DNA from: Polynucleobacter sp.
Lineage (GTDB): Bacteria; Pseudomonadota; Gammaproteobacteria; Burkholderiales; Burkholderiaceae
Direction of reading: 5' to 3'
DNA: 8,870 nucleotides
NCBI GenBank assembly: GCA_020059445.1
Contig: JAGVCB010000079.1
Location: 1 to 8,870 of the forward strand
Shown: one piece after another, positions 1-5,796 of the stretch
How the letters are laid out: every line of letters begins with the position of its first letter
Position numbering within the stretch: the first letter of the stretch is position 1
Notes under the pieces: generated by a model
Databases searched by the model: none
What the model was told of the DNA's origin: nothing
The model's input: only the letters and a program-made list of their open reading frames with translations
Translations under genes and position numbers: made by a program

Positions 1-295
1 CGTCTGAACCATCCATGCTGGTAGCACCTTTTCTGACTTGGAATTGACCTGCTTGGGTATTGCTCATCGATGCTGTGTCTTTGGCCATCAGTCTTGGAAT
101 TGAAGATCCTTTTGGGGTGCTTGCAATCTGGATCGCTTCACCCATCATTTGTAGGGCTTGAAGAGCTTCGCTTTGCAGGGTTGCTTTGGCTACTTGTTGA
201 TCAAGCGATGCATAAACCTGATAGCCCGATTGCGTGAGACTCATCAAAATCACACTACCCAAAAGGCTGCTGATTAATATCTCCAGAAGATTCAT
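1..295 (-). CDS. Prepilin-like protein (PilW-like), 3' end cut by the left edge
   Basis: Only the first 98 codons are in the window. The protein starts MNLLEILISSLLGSVILMSL, a hydrophobic N-terminal helix with Glu at position 5, as in the N-terminal helix of type IV prepilins and pseudopilins. An Ala/Gln-rich amphipathic stretch and a polar region follow. Prepilins normally carry a short basic leader ending in Gly before this helix. Here the ATG itself lies at the mature +1 position and no leader is encoded: upstream in frame there is no ATG, GTG, TTG or CTG before a TGA. The ATG overlaps the stop of the upstream prepilin gene (ATGA, 4 nt), so translation is probably coupled. By position after a PilV-like gene it is most like PilW, a minor pilin of the inner-membrane pilus assembly platform, but too little is visible to name it. 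Confidence 0.6.
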   Translation of the reverse strand, partial: MNLLEILISSLLGSVILMSLTQSGYQVYASLDQQVAKATLQSEALQALQMMGEAIQIASTPKGSSIPRLMAKDTASMSNTQAGQFQVRKGATSMDGSD

Positions 296-540
296 GAATC
301 TTCTCCATCCATGAGTGCGATTTCTAATTCATGTTGATCACTTGAGCGAAGAATTTCTAGAAACTCAGCTTCTAGTTTTAAAGAGTGACTCGCAAGAAAT
401 TGCTGTGTAGAAAAAATAACAAAGTAGGAGCCGCTCAATAAGCTGAGTGCCATCAGAATCTCAATGAATGTGAATCCAAGAGTTTTAAGGGATGACTTTG
501 TTGATACAGATTTGAGTTTGAAAGATGTGATTGATGACAT
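292..540 (-). CDS. Short type IV prepilin-like protein (PilV-like)
   Basis: Encodes 82 residues from ATG at 540; a TTG one codon upstream (543) is a possible but less likely start. A 22-residue leader rich in Lys and Ser ends in Gly, followed by FTFIEILMALSLLSG. This is the class III signal recognised by the prepilin peptidase PilD: cleavage after Gly22, N-methylation of Phe+1, and the conserved Glu+5. After the membrane helix only about 40 residues remain, ending in an acidic tail, so there is no room for the usual C-terminal globular beta domain of a minor pilin. It may be a reduced PilV-type minor pilin or a decayed one; the frame is intact. The next gene overlaps it by 4 nt. No strong Shine-Dalgarno sequence is visible upstream. 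Confidence 0.7.
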   Translation of the reverse strand: MSSITSFKLKSVSTKSSLKTLGFTFIEILMALSLLSGSYFVIFSTQQFLASHSLKLEAEFLEILRSSDQHELEIALMDGEDS

Positions 541-646
541 CAATCAATGATGCCAAGTGAAGGTCTTCTTGAAAATCAGCTACAGATGAATGACTTGTAG
601 GAAATTTCTGAAAATATTTTTTGTCGCAGTGTATTTTTTTCTTGTA

Positions 647-652
647 TATAAT
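647..652 (+). promoter_or_regulatory. Probable -10 element of the brnTA promoter
   Basis: A perfect TATAAT lies 24 nt before the brnT start codon in an AT-rich stretch. The best -35 candidate, TTGTCG at 621-626, would be 20 nt away, which is too far, so the -35 is weak or the AT-rich upstream DNA compensates. Transcription would begin near 658-660, leaving a 5' leader of only about 16-18 nt with no Shine-Dalgarno sequence. Confidence 0.5.
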
Positions 653-658
653 TAAAAA

Positions 659-677
659 ATAACTACAATATAGTTAT
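659..677 (+). promoter_or_regulatory. Inverted repeat, candidate BrnA operator
   Basis: ATAACTA (659-665) and TAGTTAT (671-677) form a perfect 7-bp inverted repeat around a 5-nt spacer. It begins at the expected transcription start and ends inside the brnT ATG (676-678). BrnA-type antitoxins are dimeric DNA-binding proteins that repress their own operon, so a short palindrome here is the expected operator. The assignment is inferred from position and symmetry. The repeat could instead fold in the mRNA and hide the start codon, though with 7 AT-rich pairs the hairpin would be weak. Confidence 0.45.
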
Positions 678-957
678 GAAAAATATAACCTTCGAGTGGG
701 ATGAAAAGAAAGCTTTGTTAAATCTTAAAAAACATAAAGTTTCGTTTGAAGAGGCCAAGTCAGCTTTTTACGATGAGTTAGCCCGATTGATGAGTGATCC
801 TGATCACTCAGAGCAAGAGCGAAGATATATTTTGTTGGGATTGAGCAAAATTGCCAGGTTAATTATTGTGTGTCACTGTTACAGGTCATACGATAGTGTG
901 ATTCGGATCATTTCCGCCAGAAAGGCAACAACTTCGGAAGCAAACTTTTATCCATAA
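676..957 (+). CDS. brnT: BrnT family type II toxin (ribonuclease)
   Basis: 93 residues, the usual length for BrnT, a RelE-like toxin that cleaves RNA and is neutralised by BrnA. Family features are visible: N-terminal FEWDEKKALLNLKKH, where Asp and His are typical (residues 6-20), VSFEEA (22-27), the acidic/His stretch DPDHSEQERR (41-50), a hydrophobic strand LIIVCHCYR (62-70) and the C-terminal RIISARKAT signature (77-85). The start at 676 is the only one that fits the full N-terminus. There is no Shine-Dalgarno sequence, so translation probably relies on a near-leaderless or AT-rich leader. brnA follows after 10 nt, the standard toxin-first order of this family. The frame is intact and the signature motifs are present, so the toxin is probably active. 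Its AT-rich composition differs from nrdR and glyA next door, which suggests acquisition by transfer. Confidence 0.9.
   Translation: MKNITFEWDEKKALLNLKKHKVSFEEAKSAFYDELARLMSDPDHSEQERRYILLGLSKIARLIIVCHCYRSYDSVIRIISARKATTSEANFYP
791..810. repeat. Near-perfect palindrome inside brnT
   Basis: TGAGTGATC (791-799) and GATCACTCA (802-810) form a perfect 9-bp inverted repeat with a 2-nt centre. It covers the codons for residues 39-45 of BrnT. It could form a short hairpin in the mRNA or bind a dimeric protein, or it may be chance; there is no T-tract after it, so it is not a terminator. Confidence 0.5.
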
Positions 958-963
958 AGGTGA
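957..963 (+). promoter_or_regulatory. Shine-Dalgarno of brnA overlapping the brnT stop
   Basis: AAGGTGA begins on the last base of the brnT stop codon (955-957) and ends 4 nt before the brnA ATG (968). The antitoxin therefore has a good ribosome binding site while the toxin has none. This would favour antitoxin synthesis and couple it to toxin translation. Confidence 0.6.
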
Positions 964-967
964 ATAT

Positions 968-1177
968 ATGCGTAAGGACTACGACTTCTCTGATGCAAAG
1001 AAAAATAGTTATGCAGCTGCGCTTAAGAAGCAAATAACTATCAGGTTGGATGAGGAATCAATTTCATACTTCAAGGGAATTTCCGAGCAAGTCGGAATAC
1101 CTTATCAAAGTTTGATTAATTTATACCTAAGAGATTGTGCAACTTCTAATAGAAAATTAAGCCTTAAGTGGGCTTAA
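968..1177 (+). CDS. brnA: BrnA family antitoxin (ribbon-helix-helix-like)
   Basis: 69 residues. The N-terminus MRKDYDFSDAKKN is the toxin-binding region typical of BrnA (the 'YDFS.AK' stretch). It is followed by a ribbon-helix-helix-like DNA-binding fold: strand QITIRL (22-27), helix A from about residue 28 to 42, a turn at GIPY (43-46), and helix B SLINLYLRDCA (48-58). BrnA binds and neutralises BrnT and represses the operon. A hand count gives about 36 % G+C, clearly lower than nrdR (about 55 % in a 60-base sample at 1261-1320). The stop codon TAA (1175-1177) directly abuts the nrdR stop (1178-1180, other strand), with no base between them. The last codons also form one arm of a hairpin (1155-1179). 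Confidence 0.9.
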   Translation: MRKDYDFSDAKKNSYAAALKKQITIRLDEESISYFKGISEQVGIPYQSLINLYLRDCATSNRKLSLKWA

Positions 1178-1179
1178 TT
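1155..1179. terminator. Hairpin at the convergent brnA/nrdR ends, possible shared terminator
   Basis: AATTAAGCC (1155-1163) and GGCTTAATT (1171-1179) form a perfect 9-bp stem with a 7-nt loop. It spans the end of brnA and the stop codon of nrdR. Read leftward after nrdR the stem is preceded by an A-rich arm and runs into a short T-tract (TTTTC), resembling a weak intrinsic terminator. Read rightward after brnA the tail is only ATTTC. The stem has three G-C pairs, so efficiency is doubtful. Confidence 0.4.
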
Positions 1180-1624
1180 ATTTCAGCTCTTTGAGCGCGC
1201 TCTCGAATGACTCGATGTCTGCAAAGCTCTTGTAGACTGAGGCAAAGCGGATGTAGGCGACTTTATCCAGGCGCTTGAGTTCGCGCATCACAAGTTCGCC
1301 CACGCGGTCACTGGCAATTTCTTTTTCGCCCGTGGCCAGCAAGCGCTCTTCAATATTTCTGATGGCTTCTTCAACCGCTTCTGCAGAGACTGGGCGCTTG
1401 CGCAGAGCAATACCCATCGAGTCCACAATTTTGCTGCGGTTGTATTCAACGCGACTGGCATTCTTTTTAACAATCGCTGGAAGTGCTAATTCAGGACGCT
1501 CATAGGTTGTAAAACGTTTGTCGCATTTTTCGCAACGACGACGTCGTTTGATGACGTCGCCTTCCTCCGATACACGAGTATCTAGAACTTGTGTATCAGA
1601 GTGTTTACAAAAAGGACAGTGCAT
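1178..1624 (-). CDS. nrdR: Transcriptional repressor NrdR
   Basis: 148 residues, the normal length. NrdR represses ribonucleotide reductase operons by binding NrdR boxes in response to ATP/dATP. The N-terminal zinc ribbon has four cysteines (C3, C6, C31, C34), in MHCPFC and [17 protein letters not shown] then leads into an ATP-cone domain, about residues 49-139, with the typical [16 protein letters not shown] start and [13 protein letters not shown] near the end. The start MHCPFC is fixed by the family N-terminus; GAAG lies about 13-16 nt upstream, a weak Shine-Dalgarno sequence at long spacing. It follows glyA after 23 nt on the same strand, a common proteobacterial pairing, so the two are probably co-transcribed. 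No NrdR box is evident in the window; its targets are elsewhere. Confidence 0.97.
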   Translation of the reverse strand: MHCPFCKHSDTQVLDTRVSEEGDVIKRRRRCEKCDKRFTTYERPELALPAIVKKNASRVEYNRSKIVDSMGIALRKRPVSAEAVEEAIRNIEERLLATGEKEIASDRVGELVMRELKRLDKVAYIRFASVYKSFADIESFESALKELK

Positions 1625-1647
1625 TTATTGGTCTATTTCTTCAGCGA

Positions 1648-2895
1648 TCAGTTGCTGTAAACAGGGAAGCGTTTGGTCAGCGCTGATACCTGATCACGAA
1701 CCTTGGTAATGTTGGCAGCGTCATTAGGATTGTCTAAAACGTCGGCAATCCAGTTGGCCACTTGAATCGCTTCAGCTTCTTTGAAGCCACGAGTTGTCAT
1801 CGCTGGTGAGCCTAGACGGATACCGCTCGTCACAAATGGTTTCTCAGGATCGTTCGGAATCGCATTTTTATTGCATGTGATGTGCGCTTCACCCAAAACA
1901 CGCTCAGCTTCTTTGCCAGTGATTTTCTTGGCGCGAAGATCCACCAACATCACGTGAGATTGTGTTCCTGAAGAAACAATGCGCAAGCCGCGCTTGATCA
2001 ATGTTTGTGCCATTGCATTGGCGTTCACCAATACTTGCTGTTGGTACTCTTTAAAGCTTGGCTCTAAAGCTTCTTTGAAAGCAACAGCTTTAGCAGCAAT
2101 CACGTGCATCAACGGACCGCCTTGCAAGCCAGGGAAGATGGCTGAGTTGATGGCTTTTTCGTGTTCGGCCTTCATCAAGATGATACCGCCACGAGGACCG
2201 CGCAAACTCTTGTGCGTTGTTGATGTCACGATGTCTGCATGAGGTACTGGGTTTGGATAAACACCCGCAGCGATCAATCCAGAGTAGTGAGCCATGTCTA
2301 CCAAGAAAATAGCGCCCACTTCTTTAGCCACTCTGGCAAAACGTTCAAAGTCGATGTGCAATGAGTAGGCAGATGCACCAGCAATGATCAACTTTGGTTT
2401 GTGCTCACGTGCCAAACGCTCCATCGCGTCGTAGTCGATTTCTTCACGAGCGTTCAAACCATAGGAAATGGCATTGAACCATTTACCGCTCATATTGAGG
2501 GCCATACCGTGGGTCAAGTGACCACCTTCGGCCAAGCTCATACCTAAAATTGTGTCGCCCGGCTTTAAAAAAGCCAAAAATACCGCTTCGTTGGCAGAAG
2601 CGCCGCAATGGGGCTGAACATTGGCTGCCTCAGCACCATAAATCTGTTTGAGGCGATCTATCGCCAATTGTTCAGCAATGTCCACATACTCACAGCCACC
2701 GTAATAACGCTTGCCTGGGTAGCCCTCAGCGTACTTATTGGTTAATTGAGAGCCTTGGGCTTCTAAAACCGCTGGAGAGGTGTAATTTTCTGAGGCAATC
2801 AGTTCAATATGGTCTTCTTGACGCGTATTTTCAGCTTGGATGGCATCCCACAATGCGGGATCAGTTTTGGCCAATGTTTGACTACGTTTGAACAT
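1648..2895 (-). CDS. glyA: Serine hydroxymethyltransferase
   Basis: 415 residues, against 417 in E. coli GlyA. It is a cytosolic PLP enzyme that converts serine and tetrahydrofolate to glycine and 5,10-methylene-tetrahydrofolate, the main source of one-carbon units. Visible signatures: [10 protein letters not shown] (31-40), the [15 protein letters not shown] segment (58-72), [20 protein letters not shown] (199-218) and the PLP-lysine motif [14 protein letters not shown] with K229 as the internal aldimine lysine. AHYSGL replaces the AHVAGL of gammaproteobacteria; a Tyr here is, as I recall, usual in betaproteobacteria. The start [10 protein letters not shown] is the natural N-terminus, although no good Shine-Dalgarno is visible. 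It is divergent from the dehydrogenase gene to its right and is the first gene of the glyA-nrdR operon. Confidence 0.98.
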   Translation of the reverse strand: MFKRSQTLAKTDPALWDAIQAENTRQEDHIELIASENYTSPAVLEAQGSQLTNKYAEGYPGKRYYGGCEYVDIAEQLAIDRLKQIYGAEAANVQPHCGASANEAVFLAFLKPGDTILGMSLAEGGHLTHGMALNMSGKWFNAISYGLNAREEIDYDAMERLAREHKPKLIIAGASAYSLHIDFERFARVAKEVGAIFLVDMAHYSGLIAAGVYPNPVPHADIVTSTTHKSLRGPRGGIILMKAEHEKAINSAIFPGLQGGPLMHVIAAKAVAFKEALEPSFKEYQQQVLVNANAMAQTLIKRGLRIVSSGTQSHVMLVDLRAKKITGKEAERVLGEAHITCNKNAIPNDPEKPFVTSGIRLGSPAMTTRGFKEAEAIQVANWIADVLDNPNDAANITKVRDQVSALTKRFPVYSN

Positions 2896-2931
2896 GATGT
2901 GGGCTTTCTATGAGGATCAGGTAATTTGTCA

Positions 2932-2945
2932 TTAGCATACGCTAA
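2932..2945. promoter_or_regulatory. Small inverted repeat in the glyA / ydfG divergent region
   Basis: TTAGC and GCTAA flank a 4-nt centre (ATAC), about midway in the 96-nt region from which glyA and the dehydrogenase gene diverge. It could be a regulator site, but it is short and I could not identify clean -35/-10 pairs for either gene, so function is only a possibility. Confidence 0.2.
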
Positions 2946-2979
2946 ACTCTGCAGACCTAAATGATACAAAAAAATGCGT

Positions 2980-2985
2980 AAGGAG
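2980..2985 (+). promoter_or_regulatory. Shine-Dalgarno that fixes the ydfG start
   Basis: AAGGAG lies 6 nt before ATG at 2992. An in-frame ATG at 2974 is upstream of this site and has no ribosome binding site, so the 2992 start is preferred. Confidence 0.8.
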
Positions 2986-2991
2986 ACAGAA

Positions 2992-3759
2992 ATGACTAAA
3001 TTAACGGTATTAGTAACCGGCGCAACTGCAGGATTTGGCCAGGCAATCGCCAAGCGTTATTTAGCTGAAGGCCATAAAGTAGTGGCAGCAGGGCGCCGCG
3101 CTGACCGCCTAGAGGCTCTAAAGAAGTCTTTGCCAGCCGATCAGCAAGCCCGTCTACACACTGAAATTTTGGATGTGACCAATAAAGACATGGTTTTTGC
3201 GTTGCCAGCAAAGCTTCCTCAGGAATTTGCGGCTGTGAATGTTCTGGTGAACAACGCTGGTTTGGCTCTTGGTTTAGAGCCGGCACATCGAGTAGATTTG
3301 GATGATTGGGAGCAGATGGTTGATACCAATATCAAAGGTTTGATGTACATGACGCGCGCATTTTTGCCGGGCATGGTTGAGCGTGGCGCGGGCCATGTGT
3401 TCAATTTGGGTTCTATCGCTGGTCGCTACCCTTATCCAGGCGGTAACGTTTATGGTGGTACCAAAGCGTTTGTGCGCCAATTCAGTTTGAACCTCAAGTC
3501 TGATTTATTGGGCACACCTGTGCGAGTAACCGATGTATCACCCGGATTGTGCTCAGGCACAGAGTTTTCAAATGTGCGCTTCAAAGGTGATGATGAAAAA
3601 GCCTCAAAAGTTTATGACGGCGTCCAAGCTTTGACTGCCACTGACATCGCTGAATCAGTGTATTGGGCATCAACATTGCCAGCACATGTGAACATCAACG
3701 TGATTGAAATGATGCCAGCTTGTCAGGCCTCTGGTCCTTTGGCCGTTCATCGCAAATAA
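2992..3759 (+). CDS. ydfG: YdfG-type short-chain dehydrogenase (3-hydroxy acid / malonic semialdehyde)
   Basis: 255 residues from ATG 2992, chosen because AAGGAG lies 6 nt before it. This is a classical short-chain dehydrogenase: cofactor motif TGATAGFG (9-16), GRR at 34-36 favouring NADP(H), NNAG (87-90), catalytic S141 in NLGSIAG, Y154 and K158 in YGGTKAFVRQF, with N113 in DTN completing the tetrad. Long stretches match E. coli YdfG as I remember it, including GTEFSNVRFKGDD, LPAHVNIN and EMMP. YdfG reduces malonic semialdehyde and oxidises 3-hydroxy acids or L-allo-threonine with NADP; the exact substrate here is inferred. It sits between glyA and tolQ, where many proteobacteria have the thioesterase ybgC. 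A 66-nt gap separates it from tolQ, so read-through into tol is possible. Confidence 0.9.
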   Translation: MTKLTVLVTGATAGFGQAIAKRYLAEGHKVVAAGRRADRLEALKKSLPADQQARLHTEILDVTNKDMVFALPAKLPQEFAAVNVLVNNAGLALGLEPAHRVDLDDWEQMVDTNIKGLMYMTRAFLPGMVERGAGHVFNLGSIAGRYPYPGGNVYGGTKAFVRQFSLNLKSDLLGTPVRVTDVSPGLCSGTEFSNVRFKGDDEKASKVYDGVQALTATDIAESVYWASTLPAHVNINVIEMMPACQASGPLAVHRK

Positions 3760-3825
3760 TTAAACGAATCACGTTCATTTAACTCGACACTTAATTCTAA
3801 GCTTAACCTACGGAACTAAACGCTC

Positions 3826-4482
3826 ATGCAAGCTACTCAAGATTTATCAATTCTGTCATTGATTCTGAACGCCAGTATTTTGGTGCAACTGGTCATGCTG
3901 CTGTTACTCGGTCTTTCAGTGGCTTCATGGACGATTATTTTTAGAAAAGGTATGGCTCTTAAGGCGGTTCGTCAAGAGACGGAACGTTTCGAAAGAGACT
4001 TTTGGTCGGGTGGTGATTTAAATACTTTGCTTCAAGGTGCTATGCGCAATAAAGACCAGTCAGCCAGTCTTGAGCGCATCTTTGAAAGTGGTATGCAAGA
4101 GTTTCTAAAAGGTAAAGAGATTGATGGAGCGCGACGCGCCATGAAAGCTGCTTATCAACGTGAGATGGATACCTTGGAAGCCAACTTGCCGTTTTTAGCG
4201 TCGGTTGGTTCTGTCTCGCCGTACATTGGTTTGTTCGGAACCGTGTGGGGTATCATGAACTCATTCCGCGGCTTGGCCAATGTGCAACAGGCTACTTTAG
4301 CAAGCGTTGCCCCTGGTATTGCTGAAGCGTTGGTGGCCACTGCGATTGGTTTGTTTGCCGCGATTCCTGCGGTGGTGGCATATAACCGCAATGCGGCTGA
4401 TATTGATCGCTTATCGATTCGTTTTGAAACTTTCATTGAAGAGTTTTCAAATATTTTGCAGCGTCAACAGCAAGTTCGTTAA
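3826..4482 (+). CDS. tolQ: Tol-Pal system proton channel subunit TolQ
   Basis: 218 residues; inner-membrane protein of the MotA/TolQ/ExbB family. With TolR it forms the proton-motive-force motor that energises TolA for outer-membrane constriction during division. Three membrane segments are visible: about 14-37 (ILNASILVQLVMLLLLGLSV), 124-147 (LASVGSVSPYIGLFGTVWGI) and 161-186 (VAPGIAEALVATAIGLFAAI), with a large cytoplasmic loop between the first two. T139 (GLFGTVWG) and T172 (LVATAIGL) match the conserved channel threonines of the family (T145 and T178 in E. coli). The start at 3826 gives a normal N-terminus; the ribosome site upstream (CGGA) is weak. First gene of the tolQRAB-pal-cpoB run. 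I could not find a convincing promoter in the 66 nt before it. Confidence 0.97.
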   Translation: MQATQDLSILSLILNASILVQLVMLLLLGLSVASWTIIFRKGMALKAVRQETERFERDFWSGGDLNTLLQGAMRNKDQSASLERIFESGMQEFLKGKEIDGARRAMKAAYQREMDTLEANLPFLASVGSVSPYIGLFGTVWGIMNSFRGLANVQQATLASVAPGIAEALVATAIGLFAAIPAVVAYNRNAADIDRLSIRFETFIEEFSNILQRQQQVR

Positions 4483-4499
4483 ACGGAGATTGCTCATTC

Positions 4500-4922
4500 A
4501 TGGCTAGTATCTCTAGAAAATCTGGTGGACGTCGTCGCGCAATGGCTGACATCAATGTGGTTCCTTACATTGATGTGATGCTGGTTTTATTGGTGATCTT
4601 CATGGTCACCACACCGATGGTCAATCCTGGCATTGTCAGCTTGCCTACAGTGGGTGGAGCCCAAATTCAGCCAATGCCGCCAGTGTTAATCAATATCTCG
4701 GCTGAAGAAATTATCTTGATCAAGAGTGAAGGTAAGGCAGATAAAACTGTGACAAGGGCTGAGCTTGGTGCATTTGCTCGTGAGCGCGCTGAATTAACGC
4801 CTGATCAACCGATGGTGATTGCTGCCGATAAATCTATTAAATATGAGATTGTGATGGACGTGATGGCGCGCTTAAAAGAGAACGGTATCAAGCGCGTTGG
4901 GTTGGCAGTTAAGAGCAACTAA
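4500..4922 (+). CDS. tolR: Tol-Pal system protein TolR
   Basis: 140 residues; ExbD/TolR family, partner of TolQ. A short basic cytoplasmic N-terminus (SGGRRRAMADINVVPYID) precedes one membrane helix, about 23-40, carrying the proton-carrying aspartate D25 in YIDVMLVLLVIFMV (D23 in E. coli TolR). A periplasmic domain follows with the usual strand pattern (LPTVGG, PVLINISAEE, TPDQPMVIAADKSIKYEIVMDVMARLKENGIKRVGLAV), which dimerises and contacts peptidoglycan. It starts 17 nt after tolQ with ACGGAGA as the ribosome site just after the tolQ stop, so the genes are an operon. Confidence 0.97.
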   Translation: MASISRKSGGRRRAMADINVVPYIDVMLVLLVIFMVTTPMVNPGIVSLPTVGGAQIQPMPPVLINISAEEIILIKSEGKADKTVTRAELGAFARERAELTPDQPMVIAADKSIKYEIVMDVMARLKENGIKRVGLAVKSN

Positions 4923-4962
4923 GAAGTCACCGAGAGATGAATTGAGCGCCGCAGCATTTCCA

Positions 4963-5775
4963 ATGAACCCCCTTAGAAACCGAATTCAGGCAGAACCTGG
5001 AACCGGCAAAGCCTTTGTGTGGGCTTTGGGGATGCATCTTTTGCTGATGGTGTTTTTAACCTTTGGTTTGAGTTGGAAAAGCCAAACGCCAGCTGGTCTT
5101 GAAGCGGAGATTTGGGATGAGGTTCCGGTCATCAAAAGTGCACCAGCAACAGTTGATCCAAAGATCGATGTTGATGAAAAAGCAGACATTGCTTTGAAAA
5201 AGAAAAAAGAAGTCGTTAAAAAGCCTGAGCCTAAAGAAGAAATTAAAGCCACAAAAAAAGTTGATTCCAAAGAACTACAAAAACAAAAAGCTGAACAAGC
5301 AAAACTAGCCAAACAAAAACAAGATGAAGCCAAGGCGAAGGCCAAAGCGAAGGCCAAAGCCGAAGCTGAGCGCAAAGAATCCTTGGCACAACAAAAAGCA
5401 CGTTCCGATCAATTAGCTCGCTTGAGATCTGCTGCGGGCAAAGAGGGGGCTGCAGGTGGTCGAGGTGGCGTCGTGGGTGATGGCGTGGGCGGTGGCGGTA
5501 ATGCTAAGCCAGGCTACGCCGACAAGGTTCGAAAAAAAATACTGCCTTTGATCGTATTTAATCCATCTTTGGTGGCAGGCAATCCAGCTGTAGATGTTAG
5601 CGTAGAGTTAGCCCCTGATGGCACAATTCTGAATAGGAAAGTATTAAAAAGCAGTGGCGATGCTGCCTGGGATCGTGCTGTATTAAGAGCGATTGATGAC
5701 GCTGAAACATTACCGAAAGATGATAATGGTAAGGTACCCAAACAAATACGATTGACCTTTAAACCCAAAGATTAA
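4963..5775 (+). CDS. tolA: Tol-Pal system protein TolA (short form)
   Basis: 270 residues from ATG 4963. TolA is the inner-membrane-anchored bridge that TolQR drives and that reaches TolB/Pal. Domain I: one membrane helix about 17-37 (AFVWALGMHLLLMVFLTFGL) with H25 matching the functional His of the SHLS motif; the Ser four residues earlier is Ala here. Domain II: a Lys/Ala/Glu-rich coiled coil, about 70-158. A Gly-rich hinge follows (161-179). Domain III: TonB-like C-terminal domain (184-270, YADKVRKKILPLIVFNPSLV...). It is much shorter than E. coli TolA (421 aa), mostly through a shorter domain II. The start is uncertain: no strong ribosome site precedes 4963. TTG at 4942 has GAGAGA upstream and would add 7 residues, and a TTG at 4897 inside tolR is also in frame. 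tolR ends 40 nt before the chosen start. Confidence 0.92.
   Translation: MNPLRNRIQAEPGTGKAFVWALGMHLLLMVFLTFGLSWKSQTPAGLEAEIWDEVPVIKSAPATVDPKIDVDEKADIALKKKKEVVKKPEPKEEIKATKKVDSKELQKQKAEQAKLAKQKQDEAKAKAKAKAKAEAERKESLAQQKARSDQLARLRSAAGKEGAAGGRGGVVGDGVGGGGNAKPGYADKVRKKILPLIVFNPSLVAGNPAVDVSVELAPDGTILNRKVLKSSGDAAWDRAVLRAIDDAETLPKDDNGKVPKQIRLTFKPKD
5332..5367 (+). repeat. 12-bp tandem repeat encoding Lys-Ala in TolA
   Basis: Three copies of a 12-base unit (AAGGCGAAGGCC, AAAGCGAAGGCC, AAAGCCGAAGCT) encode the alternating Lys-Ala run of the TolA coiled coil (about residues 124-135). Copies one and two differ at one base; the third is more diverged. Gain or loss of a unit would keep the frame and change the arm length by four residues. 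Confidence 0.7.
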
Positions 5776-5796
5776 ATTAATGAGACTGGTGACGTA

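Noticed and set aside
601..620. Palindromes GAAATTTC and AAAATATTTT upstream of brnT
   Set aside because: Simple AT-only or nearly AT-only palindromes are expected by chance in such AT-rich DNA, and they are too far from the brnT start to be the operator.
541..1190. Target-site duplication or transposase associated with brnTA
   Set aside because: I compared the bases flanking the module and found no convincing direct repeat, terminal inverted repeat or transposase remnant.
2974..2991. Six-codon N-terminal extension of the dehydrogenase from ATG 2974
   Set aside because: The strong AAGGAG at 2980-2985 lies within it and is correctly spaced for ATG 2992, where the family N-terminus (MTKLTVLVTG) begins.
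3760..3825. Possible terminator or promoter between ydfG and tolQ
   Set aside because: The AT-rich repeats (TTAAACG / TTTAA, AAGCTT) do not form a convincing stem, and no -35/-10 pair with reasonable spacing is present.
4986..5375. Long open frame on the minus strand opposite tolA
   Set aside because: It is the reverse image of the Lys/Ala-rich coiled-coil codons (Phe/Ala/Ser-rich), with no ribosome site and no recognisable domain.
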